From: Treponema sp.
GTDB lineage: Bacteria > Spirochaetota > Spirochaetia > Treponematales > Treponemataceae
DNA: 51,665 nt
Direction: 5' to 3'
NCBI GenBank assembly: GCA_016290335.1
Contig: JAEETM010000018.1
Coordinates: 1 to 51,665, forward strand
Each line of letters starts with the position of its first letter. Position 1 is the stretch's first letter. Both the position numbers and the translations under genes were made by a program. The notes beneath the pieces were generated by a model. It made no database searches, had not been told where the DNA came from, and saw only the letters and a program-made list of their open reading frames with translations. Shown here piece after piece: positions 16,884 to 24,037 of the stretch.

Positions 16884-18128
16884 CTATTCAAAACGTCTGT
16901 CGTCAATTCGCTTTGTCTTCTTTTCGCTGCGAGGAAGCTCACCAATTCCAACAACCTTTACAAGCGGAGTCATATTGTACTTCTGCTTAAAGATATACTG
17001 AATTGCAATTGAAACTTCTGTTCGGTCGGTGCCACCTTCAACCTCAACCATAACAGTCATCTGGTCTTTGCCGTCAACGTGTTCAATAATTGCACGATAC
17101 TCACTTGAAGTGCCCGGTACAGAATTGATTACATCTTCAATTGTGCTTGGGAAAATGATGTTGCCCTTTACTTTAACCATATCGTCACTGCGGCCCATAA
17201 TGTGGCTGATTCTTGGGAACTTTGAACCACATGGACATTCGCCTGTAACAAAAGAAGCCAGGTCGTGAGTTCTGAATCGGAACAATGGAGCACCCTCTTT
17301 TACAAGAGTTGTCAAAGTGATTTCTCCCATTTCTCCATCCTTTACAGGCTCTCCGGTAAGAGGGTCAAGGATTTCTATATAAAGGTAATCATCAAAAACA
17401 TGGATTCCTTCTGTCTGCTTTGTACAGTTAATACCAATTCCAGGACCATAACATTCTGTAAGTCCATAAATATCGTAAAGTTCAATTCCAAGAATGCTGC
17501 TGATTCTTTCGCGCATTTTTTCTCCCCAGCGTTCAGAACCAATAATCCCTTTCTTGAGCTTGATGTTATTCATAAGATTTCGTTTTTCAACCTGTTCGGC
17601 AAGCAGTAAAGCATAAGATGAAGTTGCACAAATAACTGTTGCCTGCAAATCCTGCATCATCTGAAGCTGCTTTTCTGTGTTACCAGGTCCCATAGGAATT
17701 GCCATAGCACCAAGCTTTTCACATCCAGCCTGGAATCCAATTCCTGCAGTCCACAAACCATAACCCGGAGTAATCTGTAAGCGGTCCTTATTTGTAATTC
17801 CAGCCATTTCGTAGCAACGTGCAAACATTGTAGTCCAATCATCAACATCCTTCTTTGTATAAGGGATGATAACCGGCGAACCAGTTGTTCCTGAGGAAGA
17901 ATGAATACGAACAATCTCTTCTTCCGGTACAGCAGCAAGTCCAAGCGGATAAGCATCGCGAAGATCCTGCTTTGAACAGAAAGGTACAAGCTTTTCAAAA
18001 TCTTTCTGGGTTTTAATGTCTTCTGGATTTACGTTCTTAAAACGTTCTGTATAAAAAGGATTTCCACACTTCTTAACCCTGCGAATCTGTTCTCTTATTA
18101 ACTCTAATTGTTTTTCTGTCATTTTCAT
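16884..18128 (-). CDS. paaK: Phenylacetate-CoA ligase family (aryl/indoleacetate-CoA ligase)
   Basis: A 414-residue AMP-forming adenylate ligase. The ATP-binding motif is IHSSSGTTGSPVIIPYT; further signatures are DIYGLTECYGPGIG, FRTHDLASFV, IMGRSDDMVKVKG and SEKKTKRIDDRRF at the C-terminus. The start at 18128 follows AGGAGG by 7 bases. PaaK homologues are commonly found beside indolepyruvate oxidoreductase, where, working backwards or with ADP/AMP, they interconvert arylacetyl-CoA and arylacetate. Here iorAB lies 5 kb away with a TrpP-like importer between, and the promoters share an operator motif, so it likely serves aromatic amino-acid fermentation rather than aerobic phenylacetate catabolism (no paaA-type genes). 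Confidence 0.9.
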   Translation of the reverse strand: MKMTEKQLELIREQIRRVKKCGNPFYTERFKNVNPEDIKTQKDFEKLVPFCSKQDLRDAYPLGLAAVPEEEIVRIHSSSGTTGSPVIIPYTKKDVDDWTTMFARCYEMAGITNKDRLQITPGYGLWTAGIGFQAGCEKLGAMAIPMGPGNTEKQLQMMQDLQATVICATSSYALLLAEQVEKRNLMNNIKLKKGIIGSERWGEKMRERISSILGIELYDIYGLTECYGPGIGINCTKQTEGIHVFDDYLYIEILDPLTGEPVKDGEMGEITLTTLVKEGAPLFRFRTHDLASFVTGECPCGSKFPRISHIMGRSDDMVKVKGNIIFPSTIEDVINSVPGTSSEYRAIIEHVDGKDQMTVMVEVEGGTDRTEVSIAIQYIFKQKYNMTPLVKVVGIGELPRSEKKTKRIDDRRFE

Positions 18129-18183
18129 TTTATAACCTCCTGCCGGTTGCCTGAACGACAACCTCGTGCATGTTTCTATTATT

Positions 18184-18231
18184 AGTAACGTTGTTACTGT
18201 TTATAGTAACGCTTTATACAAAGAATGTCAA
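18184..18231 (-). promoter_or_regulatory. paaK promoter with AGTAAC/GTTACT operator
   Basis: On the minus strand: TTGACA (18231-18226), 17-base spacer, TACTAT (18208-18203). Three half sites overlap the -10 and start region: AGTAAC (18184-18189), GTTACT (18193-18198), AGTAAC (18205-18210), giving one dyad with 3-base and one with 6-base spacing. The GTTACT-N6-AGTAAC form is repeated before the TrpP-like gene. Confidence 0.65.
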
Positions 18232-18254
18232 TAGCAGAAATAAAATTGCACACC

Positions 18255-18283
18255 TTGACTTTCAAAATAAAAAATGCTATAAA
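18255..18283 (+). promoter_or_regulatory. Promoter of the Amt-sensor gene
   Basis: TTGACT (18255-18260), 17-base spacer, TATAAA (18278-18283). Start of transcription would be near 18290, only about 14 bases before a strong terminator-type hairpin. Confidence 0.6.
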
Positions 18284-18303
18284 ACCGTATCAACGCAAGC
18301 AAA

Positions 18304-18336
18304 GGCGCGGAATTTTAAAATTCCGCGCCTTTTTTT
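18304..18336 (+). terminator. Terminator-like hairpin in the leader of the Amt gene
   Basis: A perfect self-complementary stretch, GGCGCGGAATTTT (18304-18316) with AAAATTCCGCGCC (18317-18329), followed by seven Ts. It lies between the promoter and the ATG at 18371, so it either attenuates amt transcription or acts as a 5' stabilising hairpin. Confidence 0.75.
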
Positions 18337-18370
18337 ATGCCCAAAAAATCATAACTCTGGAGGTATAATT

Positions 18371-20167
18371 ATGAATGATTTGATTAATGCAGTTTGGGTC
18401 GCTGTCTGTGGTTCACTTGTTTTCTTTATGCAGCCTGGTTTTCAAATGGTAGAATCAGGACTTACCCGTGAAAAAAATAGTATAAACGTTGCAATAAAAA
18501 ATCTTACTGATATTGGAATCTCTTTATTCATTTACTGGCTTTTTGGTTTTGGATTAATGTTCGGACTTTCAAAAGGCGGATGGATTGGTACTTCACATTT
18601 TCTGGCTGGCGGTACAAAAAACATTTCCTTTGAATTATGCAACTTCCTGTTTTTTGAAGCCATGTTCTGTTCAACAAGCGCAACAATAGTTTCTGGTGCT
18701 GTTGCAGAACGAATGAAATATTCTTCTTACATAATTTCTACTTTTATCATCTCGGCAATAATTTATCCTGTTTTCGGACACTGGGCCTGGAACGGTATTC
18801 AGCCATCCTTTATTGCAGATTCTGCAGGCTGGCTTTACAAGATTGGTTTTGTTGATTTTGCCGGTTCAACAGTTGTTCACTCTGTAGGTGGTTATGTTGG
18901 GCTTGCAGGCATTATTATTCTTGGTGCCCGCAAAGGCCGTTTTGTAAAGGATTATGATACCGGAAAAATCAAGGCTCGCGAGATTCAGGGCTGTAATATT
19001 CCAATGACTGTAGCAGGAGTTTTTATTCTCTGGTTTGGCTGGCTTGGCTTTAACGGTGGTTCTGATCTTGCCGTTACGGAACGAGTTCCTCAAATATTGA
19101 TAAACACCTGTATTGGAGCAGCAACAGGAATGCTTTCTTCCCTATTCATCGGATGGGCTATGTCAGGACTCCCTAACGTAAACTTTGTAATAAACGGAAC
19201 TCTTGCAGGCCTTGTTGCCATCACCGCAAACTGTCACTGTGTAACTCCGGGAGCCGCCGCAATCATCGGAGCAATTGGCGGAATTGTTATGCTGCTCACT
19301 TCTAAGCTTCTTGAAAAACTAAAGCTGGATGATGCAGTTGGTGCAATTCCTGTTCATCTTGCTGCAGGAATCTGGGGAACACTTGCTGTTGGAATCTTTG
19401 GACAACCAGAACAGCTTGGTACAAATCCTATTTTAGGAAGCCAGTTCTTAGCTCAACTTATTGGTGTTTTAGTCTGTGGTGTCTGGTCCTTTGGAATTGC
19501 ATTTATTGCTTTATTTATTTTGAATAAGATTAAGCCACTCCGGGTTTCTGCTGAGGATGAAGATAAGGGATTAAATATTGTCGAGCACGGTTCTTCAACA
19601 ATGATTTTTGATTTGTACGACAAAATGAGTGAACAGGCACGAACCGGAGACTTATCAATCAGATTAAAGGAAGAACCTTTTACAGAAATCGGACAGATTT
19701 CTGCACTGTATAATAAGGTTATGGAAAAGCTTGAAGACAGCTCTTTTGAAATGGAAAGTCTTGATGCCTTTATGAAAAACATAAAGCATGGAATGTTTCT
19801 TCTGGATGGCGAATGGAATATTTTACCGCAATACTCAGCAATCACGCCTAAGCTTCTTGGTTGTCCTAATCCGGAACACTACAATTTCCTACTGCTTATG
19901 GCACGTACACTTTCCAGAGAAAATACAATGCTGTTAAAAGATTTTCTTGAACGATTATACAACCCGGAGTTTAAGGAAAGCGTAATTGCAAACATGAATC
20001 CTATCAGATCCCTGGATGTAAGCTTACGGGTTCCTTCTATGAAAGATTCAGACAAAACAGATATTGTTCACAGAACACTGAACTTTGAGTTTAAACGACT
20101 TTACAACAGGCAGCACACAAAAGTAATCAATATTGTAGTTACTGCACAAATTGCAAATGGAAAATAG
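18371..20167 (+). CDS. Ammonium transporter fused to HAMP-like and PAS-like sensor domains
   Basis: A 598-residue protein started at 18371 behind GGAGGT; the frame runs back to 18170 but that part covers the promoter and hairpin. Residues 1-405 are a full Amt/Rh channel: VFFMQPGFQMVESGLTREKN, the pore histidines in AGSTVVHSVGG and GAIPVHLAAGIWG, and LWFGWLGFNGGS. Then about 425-470 reads as a HAMP-like linker (YDKMSEQARTGDLSIRL...EIGQISALYNKVMEKL) and 475-598 as a PAS-like module (NIKHGMFLLDGEWNILPQYS), of the kind that precedes kinase or Hpt parts in spirochaete and proteobacterial sensors. No kinase, GGDEF or other output domain follows; it stops there. Amt-sensor fusions sense ammonium flux. 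Here the signal must pass to a separate protein. Confidence 0.85.
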   Translation: MNDLINAVWVAVCGSLVFFMQPGFQMVESGLTREKNSINVAIKNLTDIGISLFIYWLFGFGLMFGLSKGGWIGTSHFLAGGTKNISFELCNFLFFEAMFCSTSATIVSGAVAERMKYSSYIISTFIISAIIYPVFGHWAWNGIQPSFIADSAGWLYKIGFVDFAGSTVVHSVGGYVGLAGIIILGARKGRFVKDYDTGKIKAREIQGCNIPMTVAGVFILWFGWLGFNGGSDLAVTERVPQILINTCIGAATGMLSSLFIGWAMSGLPNVNFVINGTLAGLVAITANCHCVTPGAAAIIGAIGGIVMLLTSKLLEKLKLDDAVGAIPVHLAAGIWGTLAVGIFGQPEQLGTNPILGSQFLAQLIGVLVCGVWSFGIAFIALFILNKIKPLRVSAEDEDKGLNIVEHGSSTMIFDLYDKMSEQARTGDLSIRLKEEPFTEIGQISALYNKVMEKLEDSSFEMESLDAFMKNIKHGMFLLDGEWNILPQYSAITPKLLGCPNPEHYNFLLLMARTLSRENTMLLKDFLERLYNPEFKESVIANMNPIRSLDVSLRVPSMKDSDKTDIVHRTLNFEFKRLYNRQHTKVINIVVTAQIANGK

Positions 20168-20204
20168 TGATTTAAACTTATAACAAAATATTTAAAACTT
20201 TTTT

Positions 20205-20244
20205 AGATGTTACTATTGACAGTAACATCTAAAACCTGTATAAC
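20205..20244 (+). promoter_or_regulatory. Promoter and operator of the TrpP-like ECF operon
   Basis: TTGACA (20216-20221), 17-base spacer, TATAAC (20239-20244). A perfect 10-bp inverted repeat, AGATGTTACT (20205-20214) and AGTAACATCT (20221-20230) with 6-base spacing, embraces the -35 box. Its core GTTACT-N6-AGTAAC is the same as in the paaK promoter. Confidence 0.75.
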
Positions 20245-20315
20245 TAAACTCACAACGCCGTATCTATGTATAGAAACACAAAATAAATCACAGGATTTCG
20301 GCAAGGAGTTTAGTT

Positions 20316-20924
20316 ATGGAAAAAAGAGAAATTGTAAAAGAGAAAAAACAGAATCTTTCTTTAATGGATTTATTACTCACTGCCGTATTGCTTGCAGCCG
20401 GCGCAGTATTAAAGTTCTTCGTTGGATCCTTCATCAACTTTTTTGGAATGAAGCCTAACTTCATCATCGCGATGTACTGTATGGCAATTGTTCTTATCAG
20501 ACCAAAGGTAATTTACAGTCTGATTATTGGTATACTCGCTGGTGGTATCTGTCAGTTCTTCCCGGGAACACCTTACCTGAACTTTGCTTCTGAAGCTGCC
20601 GGTGCCTTGTGTATGGGTCTTTTGATTTTGATTCCTTCAAAAAATAAGACAAGTGCAACAATTTCAGCTGCATTAAAAACCTTTGTAAGTACAGTTATTT
20701 CTGGTGGCTTGTTCACAGTTCTTCTTTTTGTATTCATCAAGTCTGATCCTTCTGCAATGGTAGCTTATGTACCAATCGTTTTGGGAACAGCAACCTTGAA
20801 TGCAATCATCGTAGGACTTCTTTACCTGCCACTTATGAAGGTTCTTAAAAAAGAGCTTCCTATAAAGGAAGAAGCTAAGGCCGAAACAAAAGCAGAAGAA
20901 GCTCCTGCAGAAAAAGCTGAATAG
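20316..20924 (+). CDS. ECF transporter S component, TrpP-like (probable tryptophan importer)
   Basis: A 202-residue membrane protein with five to six hydrophobic segments (LMDLLLTAVLLAAGAVL onward) and a charged Glu/Lys/Ala tail. The run GMKPNFIIAMYCMAIVLI, then KVIYSLIIGILAGGICQFFPG and ATLNAIIVGLLYLPLMKVL resembles the TrpP family, the substrate-binding subunits predicted or shown to take up tryptophan. S components confer specificity and work with EcfA1, EcfA2 and EcfT, which follow directly. AAGGAG precedes the ATG. Operon and operator sharing with paaK, and the nearby indolepyruvate oxidoreductase, support tryptophan or another aromatic amino acid as substrate. S-component substrate calls from sequence alone are fallible. 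Confidence 0.7.
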   Translation: MEKREIVKEKKQNLSLMDLLLTAVLLAAGAVLKFFVGSFINFFGMKPNFIIAMYCMAIVLIRPKVIYSLIIGILAGGICQFFPGTPYLNFASEAAGALCMGLLILIPSKNKTSATISAALKTFVSTVISGGLFTVLLFVFIKSDPSAMVAYVPIVLGTATLNAIIVGLLYLPLMKVLKKELPIKEEAKAETKAEEAPAEKAE

Positions 20925-20942
20925 GTGAACTTGGAGAATTAA

Positions 20943-21809
20943 ATGATTGAAATACAGGAATTAACTTTTAAGTACAAAAATGCCAAAAGCAATGCACTTC
21001 AAGACATTTCATTGAAAATTGAAGATGGAGATTTTATTGGAATAATTGGAGAATCGGGAGCCGGAAAAACAACATTCTGCTCGGTTCTGAACGGACTTAT
21101 TCCTCATCATTACGACGGAGATTTTTATGGAAGTGTAAAAGTTAATGGCACAGATACCTTTGATACAAAGCCCGATAAGCTTGCCTTAAAAGTTGGTTCC
21201 GTATTTCAGGATATTGAAAGCCAGATAATCAGCCAGTTTGTAGAAGAAGAAATCCTTTTCGGACTTGAAAACTTTGGCGTTCCTGCCGACCAGATTGAAC
21301 AGCGGATTGTTTCCGCTCTTGATACTCTGGGAATACTTGAGCTCCGGCACAGGGAAATTGCTTATTTAAGTGGCGGCCAGAAACAGAAGGTTGTGATTGC
21401 CGCCATTCTTGCTCTTGAACCAGACATTCTTGTTTTAGACGAACCAACTGGTGAGCTTGATCCTGCATCAAGCTTCCAGATTTTTTCGCTTTTAAAAAAG
21501 CTGAACGAAGAAAAAGGAATAACCATCATCATAGCAGAACAGAAGATTATGCTTCTGTGCGAGTTTGCTAAAAAGCTTCTTGTTCTGGAAAAAGGTAAGA
21601 TGATTCATTTAGGCGAAATCAGGGACACTCTTACTCATCAAAAAGAAATGGAAGAAGCCGGAATAAACTGTCCGCGTGTTGTTACACTTGCAAGTGAAAT
21701 GAAAGAACAGGGACTTATACCATCAGGAATGTCCGATAAAGATACAATCTGCCTTAACGCTAAAGAAGCTTACAGACTTGTAAAAAAATGCATTCTGGGA
21801 GGAAACTAA
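20943..21809 (+). CDS. ecfA1: ECF transporter ATPase EcfA1
   Basis: A 288-residue ABC ATPase: Walker A GESGAGKTTF (about residues 36-45), Q-loop in VFQDIESQIIS, signature YLSGGQKQKV, Walker B ILVLDEPTGELD and a switch His replaced by Gln in IIIAEQ. This CbiO-like layout, with 'DIESQII' after the Q-loop, is typical of energy-coupling-factor ATPases. GGAGA precedes the ATG, 18 bases after the S-component gene. It pairs with EcfA2 to power the importer. The change of the usual H-loop His to Gln (AEQK) marks this as the asymmetric partner; whether that site still hydrolyses ATP is open. Confidence 0.92.
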   Translation: MIEIQELTFKYKNAKSNALQDISLKIEDGDFIGIIGESGAGKTTFCSVLNGLIPHHYDGDFYGSVKVNGTDTFDTKPDKLALKVGSVFQDIESQIISQFVEEEILFGLENFGVPADQIEQRIVSALDTLGILELRHREIAYLSGGQKQKVVIAAILALEPDILVLDEPTGELDPASSFQIFSLLKKLNEEKGITIIIAEQKIMLLCEFAKKLLVLEKGKMIHLGEIRDTLTHQKEMEEAGINCPRVVTLASEMKEQGLIPSGMSDKDTICLNAKEAYRLVKKCILGGN

Positions 21810-21810
21810 A

Positions 21811-22620
21811 ATGGGCGAACCGGTAATTGAGTTTAAGAATGTTAACTTTGCCTACAGCATTGCAGCCTATGTAAAAGATATAAATATCACAATTGAAAAA
21901 GGCGACTTTATTTCTTTAATCGGTTCAAACGGAGCCGGAAAATCAACCTTTTCAAAATTGTGCAACGGACTTTTAAAACCAGAAAGTGGCGATGTTTTAG
22001 TTTTAGGAAAAAACACAAAAAAAGAAAAAGTCAGCAATCTTGCAAAACACATTGGATTCCTTTTCCAGAACCCGGACAGACAGATTTGCTGCGATACAGT
22101 AAAAAAGGAATTGATGTTCAGCCTTAAGAACAACGGCGTTCCTGCACAGGAAATTGAAACAAGAGTAAACAAAATCATAAACGACTTTGGATTTTCTCCG
22201 GATACAGAACCGTTTAATATGAGCCGCGGTCAGAGACAGCATTTGTGTCTGGCAGGACTAATTGCCTTGAATCCGGAAATACTTGTTCTTGATGAACCGA
22301 CTACCGGCCTTGATTACCGCGAGTGTATGTATGTTATGCAGCGGATTAAGGAGCTTAACGAACAAGGCACAACAGTAATTATGGTTTGCCACGATATGGA
22401 AGTTGTTCTTGATTTTGCCAAAAAGGTTGCCGTTATGGACCGCGGCCAGATTCTTGCTGTTGATGAAACCCGTAAGATTTTTGCAAATAAAGAGCTTATG
22501 AATAAGGCACACATTCTACCGCCACAAATTGCAGAAACTGCAATGCTTTTGGGAAACGATTTTTCGGGCGTGTTCACAACCGAAGAAATGATTGAAAGAA
22601 TTAAACGAATAAGAAAGTAG
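21811..22620 (+). CDS. ecfA2: ECF transporter ATPase EcfA2
   Basis: A 269-residue ABC ATPase: Walker A GSNGAGKSTF, Q-loop FLFQNPDRQICC (the NPDxQ motif is characteristic of ECF ATPases), signature FNMSRGQRQHLCL, Walker B ILVLDEPTTGLD and switch His in MVCHDME. It starts one base after the EcfA1 stop codon behind GGAGG, so translation is likely coupled. The ABC signature is SRGQR, not the usual SGGQ, which may be part of the heterodimer's asymmetry. Supplies energy to the TrpP-like S component with EcfA1 and EcfT. Confidence 0.92.
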   Translation: MGEPVIEFKNVNFAYSIAAYVKDINITIEKGDFISLIGSNGAGKSTFSKLCNGLLKPESGDVLVLGKNTKKEKVSNLAKHIGFLFQNPDRQICCDTVKKELMFSLKNNGVPAQEIETRVNKIINDFGFSPDTEPFNMSRGQRQHLCLAGLIALNPEILVLDEPTTGLDYRECMYVMQRIKELNEQGTTVIMVCHDMEVVLDFAKKVAVMDRGQILAVDETRKIFANKELMNKAHILPPQIAETAMLLGNDFSGVFTTEEMIERIKRIRK

Positions 22621-22633
22621 AAAGGAAATAAAT

Positions 22634-23419
22634 ATGAAAGGATTTTTAGATTATCTTGAAGGAAACTCCATTCTTCACAAGCTTCATCCGCTTACAAAAA
22701 TTACAGCTTCTGTACTTATCTGTGCAGCAGCTTTTTGTTCTTCCAACATCTTTTTTCTTCTGGGAATAATTCTGTTCAATATTCTTTTGGGATTAATTGG
22801 CAACGGAAAAAGGGGACAGTCTAACGGGTTGTTCAGAAGGGTGTGCGGTATACTTAAAGGCCTTATCAAAATGTCGATTTTCCTTTTTATTCTTCAGATT
22901 CTTGTAATCCGCACTGGTACAATCGTAATTCATTTGGGACCAAAGTTTGGCATTACTGATGTTGCAATCAGGAACGGTCTGCTGCTCGTACTCAGACTTA
23001 CAGCTGCAACACTTCCGCTTTCCACATTGATTTCAGTAACAAACTTAAACGACCTTTCAAACACGATGGTAAAAAATCTTCACATACCTTACAAATACGC
23101 TTTTACATTTACTTCTGCAATTCATTTTATTCCGGTTTTCTCCAGAGAGATGAGTGGCATTATTGAATCGCAGAATGCAAGAGGAATTGATTTTGAAGTA
23201 AAAAATCCATTCAAAAAGTTTACGATGATTTTACCACTTTGTCTTCCGCTGTTAATTTCTTCTGTAAGAAAAATCGAATCAACTGCAACCGCTGCCGAGC
23301 TCAGAGGCTTTTACCTTCGAAACAGCAAAACTTGCAGTAAGGTTTACAAGCTCCATTTCAGCGATATTGTTTTTCTGATTGTAGGAATTGCACTTCTTGC
23401 AGCAGGAATTATTCTGTAA
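22634..23419 (+). CDS. ecfT: ECF transporter transmembrane component EcfT
   Basis: A 261-residue integral membrane protein with about five to six helices. The two short Ala-Arg-Gly type coupling motifs of EcfT are visible: SQNARGIDFEVKNPFKKF and AAELRGFYL, which contact the grooves of EcfA1 and EcfA2. A GG-rich site AAAGGA precedes the ATG. It closes the four-gene S-A1-A2-T operon and converges on iorB with a 10-base gap, without an obvious terminator between them. Group I ECF systems have dedicated modules like this one, which points to use by this S component alone. Confidence 0.9.
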   Translation: MKGFLDYLEGNSILHKLHPLTKITASVLICAAAFCSSNIFFLLGIILFNILLGLIGNGKRGQSNGLFRRVCGILKGLIKMSIFLFILQILVIRTGTIVIHLGPKFGITDVAIRNGLLLVLRLTAATLPLSTLISVTNLNDLSNTMVKNLHIPYKYAFTFTSAIHFIPVFSREMSGIIESQNARGIDFEVKNPFKKFTMILPLCLPLLISSVRKIESTATAAELRGFYLRNSKTCSKVYKLHFSDIVFLIVGIALLAAGIIL

Positions 23420-23429
23420 TTATCTTAGA

Positions 23430-24014
23430 TTATCTGACCTGTGCTCCGGCTTCAATTGCCTTTACATTCAATTCATAAAAAGCCGGCTTTACTGTAGTCT
23501 TAAGCGCTTCTGTTAGTTCATCCTTACTGATTGTTTCTTTACCGCTCGCAGAAGCACTTGCCGCACCAAGCAGAATCATATTCACAACCTTTGAAGAACC
23601 AAGCTCCTCACAGATTTTATCAGCATCAACAGCAACAACATCATAATCCTTTTTAAGAAAATCAATCATTATATCTGCTTCAAAAACTTTTCCCGCAAGG
23701 CTCGCTTCTGCCGGCTGAACAACTTTTTTATTTATGATTACTGTGCCACCCTTTTTAAGGTATTCAATATTCCTCACCGCTTCCGCTGCTTCAAACGCAA
23801 TAATAATATCTGCCTGTCCACTCGGAATCAGCGGCGAATAAACATCATCTCCAATTCTAACATGACTCACAACCGAACCGCCTCTCTGTGCCATTCCAAT
23901 TGTTTCTGCCGAAAGAACATTCTGTCCGCCAGCAATTGCCGCCTGAGATAAAACCTTCGCAGCCAGAACTGTTCCCTGTCCGCCAACTCCACAAATCAAA
24001 ATATTTTTTGCCAT
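23430..24014 (-). CDS. iorB: Indolepyruvate:ferredoxin oxidoreductase, beta subunit
   Basis: A 194-residue protein of the 2-oxoacid oxidoreductase gamma-type family: NILICGVGGQGTVLAAKVLSQAAI near the N-terminus, AETIGMAQRGGSVVSHVRIGDDVYSPLIPSGQADIIIAFE, then VVNMILLGAASAS. It forms the enzyme with IorA, encoded 23 bases upstream, and together they oxidise arylpyruvates (from Trp, Phe, Tyr) to arylacetyl-CoA, CO2 and reduced ferredoxin. Reduced ferredoxin could feed the [FeFe]-hydrogenase whose maturases are encoded at 7.8-10.5 kb. GAGGAA precedes the ATG. Confidence 0.93.
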   Translation of the reverse strand: MAKNILICGVGGQGTVLAAKVLSQAAIAGGQNVLSAETIGMAQRGGSVVSHVRIGDDVYSPLIPSGQADIIIAFEAAEAVRNIEYLKKGGTVIINKKVVQPAEASLAGKVFEADIMIDFLKKDYDVVAVDADKICEELGSSKVVNMILLGAASASASGKETISKDELTEALKTTVKPAFYELNVKAIEAGAQVR

Positions 24015-24037
24015 AATTTCCTCTTATTAATCTCAGA

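Noticed and set aside
18170..18370. N-terminal extension of the Amt frame
   Set aside because: It would translate through operator, promoter and terminator hairpin; the Amt homology and GGAGG site start at 18371.
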